From an uncultured Clostridia bacterium (GTDB lineage Bacteria > Bacillota > Clostridia > TANB77 > CAG-508): DNA of 64,000 bases. Position 1 is the first letter of the stretch, and each line of letters starts with the position of its first letter. The position numbers were made by a program, and so were the translations under genes. Shown here one piece after another: positions 36,898 through 46,388 of the stretch. Location of the stretch: assembly GCA_934129745.1 (NCBI GenBank), contig CAKOWZ010000010.1, positions 1-64,000 of the forward strand, given 5' to 3'. The notes beneath the pieces are model-generated. The model did not search any database, was not told where the DNA came from, and worked only from the letters and a program-made list of their open reading frames with translations.

Positions 36898-37851
36898 ATG
36901 AATAATATTTATGATGAAAAAGATACACAATTAAATGATAATTATGATTTTGAAGGTAAAATGACTATTGATGAGGCATTAAGTGAACTTTATGATGAGC
37001 AATTAGATTATGAAGAAATGAAAATAAAACAAGAGAGAGAAAGAGAAAGAAAAAGATTAGAACAACAAAAAAATATAAGAAAACCTTCAAACAACAATAA
37101 TAGAAATAAAAGAAAATTTACAACAAGAGGAAAAGCATTAATATTTGCAATGTTAATGGGATTAGGTTGGGCTGCTAAAAAGCCAATTGAAGATATTAAA
37201 TATCAAATAGATATTGACAAAAATAATAAAGCAGTTTTAATGCTAGAACCATCTGACAGTGTTGAACTTTCTCCTGAACAGAGAAAACAAGCAATTGAAT
37301 TTTTGACAGCAGCTTTTGAATATAAAGATGGAAAAGTTTCTAAAGAAGAAATGAAACAAAATTCAGATATAATTGATAATTATGTTAAAAACGGAGATGC
37401 AATTAATTTAGCACAAAAAATCATGACACAAAAATTAGATTTTGCAAGAAGAAATGGTGAATTATCATATGAAGATATTGATGAAAAAAATACTGAAACT
37501 GAAATTAATTTCTTTAAAGATTTTGAAGGAGGTTCAGGATTTAGAATTGAGGGTGTTAAAGGTGAAACATATTCAATTTATAATTTACCTATATTGGAAA
37601 ACAAAATACCAAGAAATTTAAAAAAGGTAGCTAAAGATTGTTTAAAATATAGAGATACTAATTGGCAAAAATATGATAAAGATAAACGTATTAAAATAGG
37701 TTGTGAATTAGCAGAACATATAGAAACAATGATGAATGAAAATTATTTAATAGATGAAAATAAAATATTAAATAAAGGAATAAAAAGAATTAATGATGAA
37801 GATGCAGAAAAAGTTTCATCAAATTCTTATAAAAATAATTATGAAAGATAA
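36898..37851 (+). CDS. Hypothetical protein with one membrane segment
   Basis: The 317-aa protein has an acidic N-terminus with a charged coiled coil (KIKQERERERKRLEQQ), an Asn/Lys-rich linker, a short hydrophobic segment (KALIFAMLMGLGWAAKKP, about 81-98), and a C-terminal helical domain with LSPEQRKQAIEFLTAAFEY. An AGGAGG box precedes the ATG. It is monocistronic with its own terminator. The family is not recognised; the topology suggests a bitopic protein with an N-in orientation. Confidence 0.6.
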   Translation: MNNIYDEKDTQLNDNYDFEGKMTIDEALSELYDEQLDYEEMKIKQERERERKRLEQQKNIRKPSNNNNRNKRKFTTRGKALIFAMLMGLGWAAKKPIEDIKYQIDIDKNNKAVLMLEPSDSVELSPEQRKQAIEFLTAAFEYKDGKVSKEEMKQNSDIIDNYVKNGDAINLAQKIMTQKLDFARRNGELSYEDIDEKNTETEINFFKDFEGGSGFRIEGVKGETYSIYNLPILENKIPRNLKKVAKDCLKYRDTNWQKYDKDKRIKIGCELAEHIETMMNENYLIDENKILNKGIKRINDEDAEKVSSNSYKNNYER

Positions 37852-37920
37852 TAAAAGATAATATTTGAATTAAAAGAAAATTAAAAATATATAGAATATA
37901 AGAGAATAATATATAAAATA

Positions 37921-37968
37921 AAGTCAGAAATTTAAAAATGAAAAATTAAATTTCTGGCTCTTTTTTTA
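37921..37968 (+). terminator. Terminator before the two-component operon
   Basis: AGTCAGAAATTTA pairs with TAAATTTCTGGCT, followed by seven T. Confidence 0.85.
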
Positions 37969-38092
37969 TATTTTGGGAAAACTATTAATAAATATAAAAT
38001 ACAATAATATTTATTACCAAAAAACACTTGTGTAATAAAGAAAAATATGATATAAATAATACTGTAAACCTTAAAAAGAGAGGTGTTTTTTA

Positions 38093-38848
38093 ATGGAAGA
38101 AATATTAAAACCAAAACCAAAAAGAACTATATTAATAGTTGATGATGAAAAACCAATTGTTGATATATTAGTATATAATTTACAAAAAGAAGGATATGAC
38201 ACATTAGAAGCCAGAGATGGTGAAGAAGGTGTTAGAGTTGCCTTAGAAAAAAAACCAGATTTAATTTTATTAGATATAATGTTACCAAAAATGGATGGTC
38301 TTGCAGTTTGTAAAAGAATTAGACATAGTTTAAATGTTCCAATTTTAATGTTATCTGCTAAAGATGAAGAAATTGACAAAATTTTAGGATTAGAATTAGG
38401 TGCAGATGATTATGTTACAAAACCTTTTAGTGTAAGAGAACTAATGGCAAGAGTTAAAGCAAATTTAAGAAAATTAGATATTGCAAATGAAAACAATGTT
38501 ACAGAAAAAACTAAACAAAAACAAGATGAACATAAAAGTAAAAATAAAATTGAAGTTGGAGATTTAGTACTAGATTTAGATAAATTTGAAGTAAAAGTTA
38601 GAGGAGAAGTAATAGATTTAACATTAAGAGAATTTGAAGTCTTAAAATATCTTGCAAAACAACCAGGTCAAGTCATTACAAGAGAAGTTCTACTTGAAAA
38701 AGTATGGGGATATGAGTATTATGGTGATATTAGAACAGTTGATGTTACTGTCAGAAGAATAAGAGAAAAAATAGAATCAGATACATCTAACCCTAAAATT
38801 TTGGTTACAAAAAGAGGTGTAGGATATTATATTTACACTGATAAGTAA
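38093..38848 (+). CDS. OmpR-family response regulator (WalR/PhoP-like)
   Basis: The 251-aa regulator has a receiver domain with acidic pocket Asp17-Asp18, phospho-acceptor Asp61 (LLDIMLP) and Lys110 (DDYVTKPF). The winged-helix DNA-binding domain (about 150-250) has LTLREFEVLKYLAKQPGQV and the VDVTVRRIREKIE recognition segment. A Lys/Gln-rich linker (155-165) is slightly longer than usual. The cognate kinase follows after 20 bases. The architecture is that of WalR, the cell-wall regulator of Firmicutes, but specificity is inferred. Confidence 0.9.
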   Translation: MEEILKPKPKRTILIVDDEKPIVDILVYNLQKEGYDTLEARDGEEGVRVALEKKPDLILLDIMLPKMDGLAVCKRIRHSLNVPILMLSAKDEEIDKILGLELGADDYVTKPFSVRELMARVKANLRKLDIANENNVTEKTKQKQDEHKSKNKIEVGDLVLDLDKFEVKVRGEVIDLTLREFEVLKYLAKQPGQVITREVLLEKVWGYEYYGDIRTVDVTVRRIREKIESDTSNPKILVTKRGVGYYIYTDK

Positions 38849-38868
38849 CAGAAAAGAGGTTCAAATAA

Positions 38869-40263
38869 ATGCAGAAATCAATGCAAAATAAATTAATCGC
38901 AATTTGTATAATTTTAGGAACAATTTTAATTAGCTTGATTGGATATATTTATATAAATGATATTTCAAAATTATCTGATATAAATCAAATTATTGGAATA
39001 ACAAAAAAATATATGATAATTTCATTAGTCATTTTTGTTAGTAGTGTAATAATTGGAAGTGAAATATTAAAAAGAGCTGTAAAAAAATCTATGGTAAATA
39101 TTGTAAAAAAAGCTGGCAAGATTGTTACAAATGATAAAAAAGAAATAAAATTATTACAAGATGGAAATAGATCAAAAGATGAGTTTATGTGTGCTTTTGA
39201 TGATGCAACATTAGAAATAAGAGAAAATTTAAAAGAACTTGATAAACAGAAAAAACAAATTGAAACAATTTTATTACATGTAACAGATGGTATTTTAGCT
39301 TTTAATTTAGAAGGTGAAGTAACACATAAAAATATTGCTGCTGAAAGATTATTAGGATTATCAAAAGATGATGATGATTTTGAAAAAATCTTTTCGAAAA
39401 TTGATGTTGATGTAAATTTAGAAAAAATTATTTATTTAGAAGAATGGACTTCATCAGACAGAAAAGTAAGAATAAATGATAAATATCTTAATTTATTATT
39501 TGTACCATATAAAGATAATACTGAAAAAACAGCAGGTGTTATTGCAGTTATACAAGATATTACAGAACATGTAAAATTAGATAATATGAGAAAAGAATTT
39601 GTAGCAGATGTGTCACATGAATTAAAAACTCCTATTACATCAATTATGGGATATGCTGATACACTTTTAGAAGGAGAATATGATGATGCAACTAAAACAA
39701 AGTTTTTAAATGTTATTGCATCTGAAGCTAGAAGAATGGCTAAATTAGTTACAGATTTACTTGCATTATCTAGATATGATACAAATAAAAGTAGAATTGA
39801 AAAAACTGAATTTGATTTAGGTGAATTAGTAAAAAAATGTCAAGAAAAATTACAAATAGAAATAGACAAAAAACATCATAAAGTTGAAAATTTAGTTACA
39901 GCAAATGTTCCATTAGTTTATGCTGATAAATCAGGAATTGAAAGAGTTGTTTTAAATATATTATCAAATAGTATAAAATATACTAAAGAAAAAGGGCATA
40001 TAAAAATATATGTTGGTTTTGTTTATAATGATGCATATATTAAAATTATTGATAATGGAATTGGAATTCCAGAAGAAGATTTAACTAGAATTTTTGAAAG
40101 ATTTTACAGAGTTGATAAAGCACGTAGTAGAGAACTTGGTGGTACTGGATTAGGGTTATCAATTGCTAAAGAAATTTTGAATCAAAATGGTGGAAGTATT
40201 GATATAAAAAGTGAAGTTGGAAAAGGAACTGAAGTTGTTATAAGAGTTCCTACAAAGAAATAG
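38869..40263 (+). CDS. Sensor histidine kinase (WalK/PhoR-like)
   Basis: The 464-aa membrane kinase has two helices (about 8-30 and 48-67) with a very short extracellular loop, a PAS domain (about 130-235), an H-box FVADVSHELKTPITSIMG with His250, and a HATPase with N-box NILSNSIKYT, DNGIGIPEEDL and GGTGLGLSIAKE. With hardly any extracytoplasmic domain it probably senses through the membrane or PAS domain, unlike WalK with its large outer PAS. It is followed closely by lepB. Confidence 0.9.
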   Translation: MQKSMQNKLIAICIILGTILISLIGYIYINDISKLSDINQIIGITKKYMIISLVIFVSSVIIGSEILKRAVKKSMVNIVKKAGKIVTNDKKEIKLLQDGNRSKDEFMCAFDDATLEIRENLKELDKQKKQIETILLHVTDGILAFNLEGEVTHKNIAAERLLGLSKDDDDFEKIFSKIDVDVNLEKIIYLEEWTSSDRKVRINDKYLNLLFVPYKDNTEKTAGVIAVIQDITEHVKLDNMRKEFVADVSHELKTPITSIMGYADTLLEGEYDDATKTKFLNVIASEARRMAKLVTDLLALSRYDTNKSRIEKTEFDLGELVKKCQEKLQIEIDKKHHKVENLVTANVPLVYADKSGIERVVLNILSNSIKYTKEKGHIKIYVGFVYNDAYIKIIDNGIGIPEEDLTRIFERFYRVDKARSRELGGTGLGLSIAKEILNQNGGSIDIKSEVGKGTEVVIRVPTKK

Positions 40264-40281
40264 AAAGGAAGTATTTTTATA

Positions 40282-40938
40282 ATGGAAGAAAAAAATAAAG
40301 GAAAAGAAATAAGAGAATGGATATATTGTATTATTATTGCATTTGTTATAGTAATTTTAATCAAATCTTTTATAGGGGTTCCAACTGTAGTAAAACAAAG
40401 CTCTATGTATCCAACTTTAATGCAAAATGATAGATTATGGTTAAGTAGATGGGGGGCCAATTTTGACACTGTTCCTAATAGAGGTGATATAATAACTTTT
40501 GAAGCCCCTACAACAAGAACAGTTGATGAATATCATGCTGATTTTGATAATCCTGTTGCTGAATATAATTATAATCCAACTAATCCAATTGTGAAATTTG
40601 TATATTATACTTTAGAAGTTGGAAAAACTAGTTACATAAAAAGAGTTATAGGAATCCCTGGAGACCATGTTGAAATAAAAGATGGTGGAGTATATGTAAA
40701 TGGACAAAGACTTGAAGAAAAATATTTACAAGATTATGTTGTAACAACTGATTTAGGTGGAGTTTTTCTTGATGTTATTGTACCTGATGATACAGTTTAT
40801 GTTTTAGGTGATAATAGGGGTGAATCTGTTGATAGTAGACGATTTGGATGTATTCCTGTTAATAAAATTGAAAGTAAAGCTATTTTCAGATTTTGGCCTG
40901 TTAATAAATTTGGTGGAATTTATAAAGATGTAAGATAA
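40282..40938 (+). CDS. lepB: Signal peptidase I
   Basis: The 218-aa type I signal peptidase has one N-terminal membrane helix (12-30). The catalytic Ser41 lies in SSMYPTL, the general base Lys120 in SYIKRVIGIPGD, and box E is VYVLGDNRGESVDSRRFG. It cleaves Sec-exported precursors such as the SH3-CAP protein in this window. It lies 18 bases downstream of the kinase gene, so it is probably in the same transcript. Confidence 0.95.
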   Translation: MEEKNKGKEIREWIYCIIIAFVIVILIKSFIGVPTVVKQSSMYPTLMQNDRLWLSRWGANFDTVPNRGDIITFEAPTTRTVDEYHADFDNPVAEYNYNPTNPIVKFVYYTLEVGKTSYIKRVIGIPGDHVEIKDGGVYVNGQRLEEKYLQDYVVTTDLGGVFLDVIVPDDTVYVLGDNRGESVDSRRFGCIPVNKIESKAIFRFWPVNKFGGIYKDVR

Positions 40939-40971
40939 AAATAAAATATTATTAAAATTGGTGGTGGACTT

Positions 40972-41898
40972 GTGAGTTTTAATAAAATTATAGGAAATAA
41001 AAATATAAAAAATATTTTAACCAAATCTTTAAATAATAATACAGTTTTACATAGTTATATGTTTATTGGTGAACAGGGAATAGGCAAAAAAATGATAGCT
41101 GAACAATTTGCTAAAATGATTTTATGTGAAGACTTTCAAGTAAATACAGAATGTGATAAATGTAAGTCTTGCATAGAATTTAATGGAGGAAATAATCCAG
41201 ATTATAGTTATATTGAACCAGATGGAAAAACAATCAAAATAGAACAGATAAGAGAAATACAATCTAAAGTTGTTGAAAAACCAGTAAATTCAGGCAAAAA
41301 AGTCTATGTTATAAATGATGCAGATCTAATGACAAAAGAGGCTCAGAATTGTTTATTAAAAACTTTAGAAGAGCCACCAGAATACATAGTGATAATTCTA
41401 ATTGTTAGTAATGAAAACAAGATGTTAACTACTATTAAATCAAGATGTATGAAATTATATTTTGAAAAAATTGCTGATGAAGAAATAAATAAATTTCTTA
41501 CAGAAAATTGTAATATATCAAATATTAGTAATAATATTTTAAGAATGTGTGATGGAAGTATTGGAAAATGTTTAAAAGTTAAAGATAGATTAGATGATTA
41601 TAATGAAATCGAAAAAATATTTTCTAATATGAGTAATAAAAATATTACAAGTATTGTTAATAATTCAGATATTTTATATAAAAACAAAGATTTTATAAAT
41701 GATTATTTGGATTATATTAATGTTATTTTATATGGCTATATTTTAGATAATGTACAAAAAACAAAATATATAAATTCAATAAAAATAGTAGAAAAAACTA
41801 AACAACGTTTATTAAGTAATAGCAATTATGATATGTGTATAGATTATTTACTTTTTAATATATGGGAGGAAATAAATGAAAAAAATAGTAGGTGTTAG
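40972..41898 (+). CDS. holB: DNA polymerase III subunit delta prime
   Basis: The 308-aa clamp-loader subunit begins at GTG with GGTGGAC upstream. It has SYMFIGEQGIGKKMIAEQFA (P-loop-like, 28-47), a zinc site CEDFQ..CDKCKSC (about 54-70), and the KEAQNCLLKTLEEPPEYIVI motif near 120-140 typical of HolB. It overlaps ricT by 23 bases, a conserved pairing (holB-yaaT) in Firmicutes. Confidence 0.93.
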   Translation: MSFNKIIGNKNIKNILTKSLNNNTVLHSYMFIGEQGIGKKMIAEQFAKMILCEDFQVNTECDKCKSCIEFNGGNNPDYSYIEPDGKTIKIEQIREIQSKVVEKPVNSGKKVYVINDADLMTKEAQNCLLKTLEEPPEYIVIILIVSNENKMLTTIKSRCMKLYFEKIADEEINKFLTENCNISNISNNILRMCDGSIGKCLKVKDRLDDYNEIEKIFSNMSNKNITSIVNNSDILYKNKDFINDYLDYINVILYGYILDNVQKTKYINSIKIVEKTKQRLLSNSNYDMCIDYLLFNIWEEINEKNSRC

Positions 41899-42796
41899 AT
41901 TTAAGAAACCTGGTAAAATCTACTTTTTCGATCCAGAAGATTTAGATATAAATATGGGAGATAAGGTTATTGTTGAAACAGCTATGGGTGAAGAAATGGG
42001 TGATGTTGTTGTTAATAAAAAAGAATTGCCTGATGATAAAATAACAAATCCTTTGAAAAAAGTAGTCAGAATTGCTACAAAAGAAGATTTAAAAAATTTG
42101 GAATATTATAAAAGCAAAGAACCAGAAGCACTTAAGATTTGTGAAGAAAAAATTAAAAAACATAAATTAGACATGAATTTAACTGATGTTGAATATAAAT
42201 TTGATGGAAGTAAAGTATTATTTTATTTTACTGCTGATGGAAGAATTGATTTTAGAGAATTAGTTAAAGAATTAGCTGGTATATTTAAAACAAGAATTGA
42301 ATTAAGACAAATTGGTGTAAGGGATGAAGTAAAAAGAATTGGTGGAAATGGTGTTTGTGGTAGAGAATTGTGTTGTTGTTCTTTTTTAGGAAATTTTGAA
42401 ACTGTTTCAATTAAAATGGCTAAAGAACAAAACATCTCTTTAAATCCATCTAAGATTTCTGGAAATTGTGGACGTTTAATGTGTTGTTTAAAATATGAAC
42501 AAGAAGCATATGAAGATAAATTAAAAAAATTACCTAAAATTGGAGCTATTGTTAAAACTCAAGATGGTGAAGGTGTTGTAGATAATGTGGAAATATTAAA
42601 AGAGCAATTAAAAGTTAAGTTTAAAGATGGTGATGAATATTTTTATAAAAAATATGATGCTAAAGATGTTAAAATTATTAAAAATGGTAGTTCAAATAAT
42701 AAGATGAATCTTGAAGAAGCGGAACATTTGAAAGAACTTAAGGAATTGGAAAAATTGGAAAAAATGGATAAGAAAAATAGTTCTGAGGATTTTTAG
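41876..42796 (+). CDS. ricT: PSP1-domain protein RicT (YaaT)
   Basis: The 306-aa YaaT/RicT homologue works in the Ric complex that promotes RNase Y-dependent mRNA maturation and, in Bacillus, sporulation and competence phosphorelay. It shows the PSP1 core IELRQIGVRDEVKRIGGNG then CGRELCCCSFLGNF and GNCGRLMCCLKYEQ, a Cys-rich set that binds Fe-S clusters. The start overlaps the holB 3' end and has a GGAGG box inside holB. The tail is a Lys/Glu-rich coiled coil. Confidence 0.92.
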   Translation: MKKIVGVRFKKPGKIYFFDPEDLDINMGDKVIVETAMGEEMGDVVVNKKELPDDKITNPLKKVVRIATKEDLKNLEYYKSKEPEALKICEEKIKKHKLDMNLTDVEYKFDGSKVLFYFTADGRIDFRELVKELAGIFKTRIELRQIGVRDEVKRIGGNGVCGRELCCCSFLGNFETVSIKMAKEQNISLNPSKISGNCGRLMCCLKYEQEAYEDKLKKLPKIGAIVKTQDGEGVVDNVEILKEQLKVKFKDGDEYFYKKYDAKDVKIIKNGSSNNKMNLEEAEHLKELKELEKLEKMDKKNSSEDF

Positions 42797-42880
42797 TTTT
42801 ATAATTTAAATATATGAAAAATAATTGAAATAAAATTATATGATTATCAAAGTTAGATAAATTGAAAGGTGGTGAAAATT

Positions 42881-43057
42881 ATGGCTTACAAAATAACAGA
42901 AGCTTGTATTTCATGTGGAGCATGTGCAGCTGAATGCCCAGTAGGGTGTATATCACAAGGTGAAGAAAGATATGTAATAAATAAAGATATGTGTATTGGT
43001 TGTGGAACATGTGAGGCTGTTTGTCCAGTTGGTGCACCAAAAGAAGATAATGATTAA
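42881..43057 (+). CDS. 2[4Fe-4S] ferredoxin
   Basis: This is a 58-aa clostridial-type ferredoxin. Cluster ligands are C9, C12, C15, C19 and C38, C41, C44, C48 in two CxxCxxCxxxCP repeats. A low-potential electron carrier, it is the likely partner of the pyruvate:ferredoxin oxidoreductase encoded at 45408-48494. The ATG at 42881, preceded by GGTGGTG, is used; a 4-codon extension from GTG at 42869 would overlap that box. A strong terminator follows. Confidence 0.95.
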   Translation: MAYKITEACISCGACAAECPVGCISQGEERYVINKDMCIGCGTCEAVCPVGAPKEDND

Positions 43058-43123
43058 TATATTGCATAAAATGTATATATTAATATATTCCAATATACTA
43101 ATATAAAATAATGCTAATATACT

Positions 43124-43159
43124 AAAAAAAATCGTTTCTAGAATGAAACGATTTTTTTT
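43124..43159 (+). terminator. Ferredoxin gene terminator
   Basis: AAAAATCGTTTC pairs with GAAACGATTTTT around TAGAAT, followed by a T run. Confidence 0.9.
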
Positions 43160-43317
43160 ATATAAAATAATTTTTTAGTATCTAATATAATTAAATTTTT
43201 AGTCCATCTATTATATCTAAATCCCAAAAATTTCTTTACAAATACACAAAAAAATGATTTAATGTAAATGTAAACAACATAAGAATAAAAGCAAAATACA
43301 AAAGAGGGGGGATTTAT

Positions 43318-44571
43318 ATGTCAAAAATATGGAAAAACTATAAGCAAACAATTATACTATTATTATCAATTATAATTGGAGCAATCATAGGAATTATTTT
43401 TAAGGAAAAAGTCGCGTTTTTAAAACCACTAGGAGATATTTTTATAAATCTAATGTTTGTAATAATTATACCTCTTGTATTCTTAACAATTTCAACATCG
43501 ATTTCAAAAATGAAACAGCCAAAAAGACTTGGAAAAATAATGATATCAACTGTTGTTATTATTATAATAACATCAATTATAGCTGTTTTAATAGGAATTT
43601 TGAGTACATATTTTATAAAATTAGTTGAGCCTGACAATAAAGATTTAATAAAATCTCAATTAAGTGATGACCATGTTCAGGTTGAAGAAGAAGACAAAAC
43701 AATTTTAGACAGAACAGTTGAAGCAGTTACAGTTAGTGATTTTTCAGGATTATTTTCAAGACAAAATTTAATTGCAGTAATGGTATTTTCTATTTTAATA
43801 GGAATTGCTATGAATATGTCAGGAGAAAAAGCTAAACCATTTGAAAGAGTGCTTGTTTCAGCATCTGATGTAATTATGAATGTCTTAAAAATTATTACAT
43901 ATTATGCACCAATTGGTTTAGGGTGTTATTTTGCAGTATTAGTTGGAACATTTGGTGAAAGTATTGCAATAGGTTATGCAAAAACATTTGGAATATATAC
44001 AATTGTTGCAATTGCATTTTATGTAATAATATACACAATTTATGCATTTATAGCAGGTGGAAAAAAGGGAGTAGGTTTATTCTGGAAAAATGTTATAGAT
44101 CCAACAGTTACATCAATTGCAACATGTTCAAGTGCTGCTTGTATTCCTGGTAATATAGAAGCTGCAAAAAAAATGGGAGTAAGTCAAGATGTGGCAGATA
44201 CTGTAATTCCTTTAGGTACAAGCTTCCATAAAGATGGTTCTCTTATTGGAACTGTTTTCAAAATAATGTTTTTAGTATGTTTATTTGGAACTAATATTTC
44301 AAGTTTTGGTGGAATTATGCAAGTTTTATTTGTTAGTTTAGTTGCAAGTTTGTTAGTAAGTGCAGTTCCTATTGGTGGTGGAACAATTTCTGAAATGATG
44401 ATTTTATCAATGATGGGATATCCAGTTTCTGCTTTACCAATTTTAACTATTATTGCAACTATAATTGATCCACCAGCAACAATGCTTAATGTTACAGGAA
44501 ATACAGCTGCAAGTATGTTAGTTGGAAGAATTGTTGATGGTAATAAAAAAATAAAAATTAAAAAATTATGA
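43318..44571 (+). CDS. Dicarboxylate/amino acid:cation symporter (DAACS family)
   Basis: The 417-aa membrane protein has the GltP/DctA/GltT architecture: eight helices and two re-entrant hairpins. Signatures are the Ser-rich HP1 SIATCSSAACIPGN, the PLGTSFHKDG motif, the HP2 region VSAVPIGGGTISEMMI, and the substrate motif PPATMLNVTGNTAASMLV (Asp in TIIDPPATM replaces the NMDGT-like context). It would import glutamate, aspartate or C4-dicarboxylates with Na+ or H+. AGAGGGGGG precedes the ATG, giving a strong ribosome site. Confidence 0.9.
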   Translation: MSKIWKNYKQTIILLLSIIIGAIIGIIFKEKVAFLKPLGDIFINLMFVIIIPLVFLTISTSISKMKQPKRLGKIMISTVVIIIITSIIAVLIGILSTYFIKLVEPDNKDLIKSQLSDDHVQVEEEDKTILDRTVEAVTVSDFSGLFSRQNLIAVMVFSILIGIAMNMSGEKAKPFERVLVSASDVIMNVLKIITYYAPIGLGCYFAVLVGTFGESIAIGYAKTFGIYTIVAIAFYVIIYTIYAFIAGGKKGVGLFWKNVIDPTVTSIATCSSAACIPGNIEAAKKMGVSQDVADTVIPLGTSFHKDGSLIGTVFKIMFLVCLFGTNISSFGGIMQVLFVSLVASLLVSAVPIGGGTISEMMILSMMGYPVSALPILTIIATIIDPPATMLNVTGNTAASMLVGRIVDGNKKIKIKKL

Positions 44572-44589
44572 GATTTAAAATTAATTATA

Positions 44590-44625
44590 AAAAAGTGAAC
44601 ATTTTTGTTAAATGTCCACTTTTTT
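44590..44625 (+). terminator. Symporter gene terminator
   Basis: AAAAGTGAACATTT pairs with AAATGTCCACTTTT (one mismatch) around TTGTT, followed by T residues. Confidence 0.85.
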
Positions 44626-44648
44626 AATTCATTAGATTTTTTGCTACA

Positions 44649-45230
44649 TTAGAGTCTAATAGTATTTCCTCTAGAATCTTTTGCAGCAATCTGATACCCT
44701 GCACATTGAACCATTACAGGGTAAATAAAATCAGCATGTAATGTACCTGTTGTTAAATTAATAACACCCCATTTACCATTTCTTTTTACTGCAACAAGGT
44801 TTTCAAGGTGTGCACCATTTTTCTGGTAGTCGATTGTTGAAAGATATTGCAGAAAGTTTGGTTTGGGTGGGTATTCGATTGCTTGGGGATTTGATCCCAT
44901 AAAAAACAAGATAGAGTCAAATCCAGATTTTGAAAATACAAGTTTGTTTGCTACATAATCAAGGATATAGCATTTACGCTGATTACTTGTAATCAAAATC
45001 ATGTTATTTTCCAGGAAAATAGGGTTTATTGCATCACAAAATACCCCTTGACCATGGAAAGAATAAGCATCATAGATTCCAACAGATTTTTGTGCGATTA
45101 TTCCAGATTTTTGGAAAATAACATTCTGGTACCGTATTGGTACAATGTTTTTTTTCACATTACCAGTGTTTGGGTCGATGTCTACAACACCAAAACTCCG
45201 GCTCTGGACGGATTGAACGCTAATTAGCAT
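44649..45230 (-). CDS. Foreign-type WG-repeat-like protein
   Basis: The 193-aa protein is beta-rich and ends with RNGKWGVINLTTGTLHADFI, which resembles a WG (KWGVI) beta repeat; the N-terminus has a related RSFGVVDIDPNTGNVKKN unit. It has no signal peptide. Codons such as CGG (SRSF) and CAG differ from neighbours. An AAAGGAGG box and a TTGAAT-17-TATAAT promoter (minus strand, about 45 bases upstream) show a stand-alone unit. The function is unknown; WG-like repeats usually mediate binding. Confidence 0.6.
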   Translation of the reverse strand: MLISVQSVQSRSFGVVDIDPNTGNVKKNIVPIRYQNVIFQKSGIIAQKSVGIYDAYSFHGQGVFCDAINPIFLENNMILITSNQRKCYILDYVANKLVFSKSGFDSILFFMGSNPQAIEYPPKPNFLQYLSTIDYQKNGAHLENLVAVKRNGKWGVINLTTGTLHADFIYPVMVQCAGYQIAAKDSRGNTIRL

Positions 45231-45300
45231 TTTCCGAACCTCCTTTGAAATTATTTAGAATATTTTTATTATACTATGTTTTTAGTGTAAATTCAAGGTG

Positions 45301-45372
45301 TTTTGCGAATTTAATGTATTTTGTAAATTTAATGTATTTTGCAAATTTAATGCATTTTGCAAATCTAATGCA
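45301..45372. repeat. Four tandem 18-bp repeats
   Basis: The units are TTTTGCGAATTTAATGTA, TTTTGTAAATTTAATGTA, TTTTGCAAATTTAATGCA and TTTTGCAAATCTAATGCA. The array lies between porB and the promoter of the WG-like gene, so it may be an operator or a recombination by-product. No protein-coding sense is convincing. Confidence 0.85.
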
Positions 45373-45407
45373 AATGAAGGTGTTAATTTAATTCAAAAAG
45401 GGAAGAG

Positions 45408-46358
45408 TTACTTGTTAGTTAATTCTTCCAAATCTAAAAGTTCTTGCCATCTTTCATCAACAACTCTTTGGAATTCTTGAATCATCCATTCATTACCAGG
45501 TTTAAACATATGCTTAAATCTTCTTTGTAATTTCAAAAATTCTTCAATTGGTTTTCTATTAGCAGGTTTATATGTTATATGATATTTTCCATCAACAATT
45601 TCATATAAAGGCCAATAACATGTTTCAACAGCTAATTTATTAATTTCCATTAACATATCTGTTGGATAACCCCATCCACGTGGACAAGGTGAAAATACAT
45701 TTAAAAATGTAGGACCTTCTGTGTAAATAGCTTTTTCAGATTTTTCATATAAATCTTTGAAATTGTTTACAGCAATTGTTTGAGCAATATAAGGTAAGTG
45801 ATGTCCTGCCATAATTTTTGTTAAATCTTTTCTATATTGCATTTTTCCAGGTATTACAGAACCTGCTGGACTTGTTGTTGTATCAGCAAATTTTGGTGTT
45901 GCACTTGAACGTTGTGTTCCTGTGTTCATATATGCACCATTATCATAACATACATAAACCATGTCATGACCTCTCTCCATTGCTCCTGATAAACTTTGAA
46001 GTCCTATATCATATGTTCCACCATCACCACCAAAAGTGATAAATTTTGTTTCACCTTCTTCAGGTAATTTTCCTTGTCTTTTTAATGATTTATAAGCAGC
46101 TTCAACACCTGCAGTATTTGCAGCAGCACATTCAAATGCTGTGTGAATAAATGAATCTGTCCATGCTGTGTATGGGTAAATAAATGTTGCAACTTCCATA
46201 CATCCTGTTGCACATGATATAACAGCATGATCTTCTGGTTTTAAAGCTCTTAAAACTGTTCTTGCAATAACAGGTGCTCCACATCCAGCACACATTCTAT
46301 GTCCAGCTGTAAATCTTGAAGGTTTTGTAGCTATTACTTCTTTCATATTATATGCCAT
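45408..46358 (-). CDS. porB: Pyruvate:ferredoxin oxidoreductase subunit beta
   Basis: The 316-aa subunit is TPP-binding, part of the four-subunit oxidoreductase that oxidatively decarboxylates pyruvate to acetyl-CoA and reduces ferredoxin. It has the Fe-S/TPP entry motif HRMCAGCGAPVIA near 20, the TPP motif GDGGTYDIGLQ, DNGAYMNTGTQRSSATP, and a conserved Cys in SPCPRGWGYP. Length and order (after porA) fit the archaeal/clostridial type. It is the last gene of the por operon. Confidence 0.95.
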   Translation of the reverse strand: MAYNMKEVIATKPSRFTAGHRMCAGCGAPVIARTVLRALKPEDHAVISCATGCMEVATFIYPYTAWTDSFIHTAFECAAANTAGVEAAYKSLKRQGKLPEEGETKFITFGGDGGTYDIGLQSLSGAMERGHDMVYVCYDNGAYMNTGTQRSSATPKFADTTTSPAGSVIPGKMQYRKDLTKIMAGHHLPYIAQTIAVNNFKDLYEKSEKAIYTEGPTFLNVFSPCPRGWGYPTDMLMEINKLAVETCYWPLYEIVDGKYHITYKPANRKPIEEFLKLQRRFKHMFKPGNEWMIQEFQRVVDERWQELLDLEELTNK

Positions 46359-46388
46359 TTTTAATAATCTCCTTTCATATTTTAAAAT

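Noticed and set aside
45298..45480. Repetitive Cys/Phe peptide reading frame on the plus strand
   Set aside because: It arises from the 18-bp tandem repeats and runs over the porB 3' end on the other strand, with no RBS.
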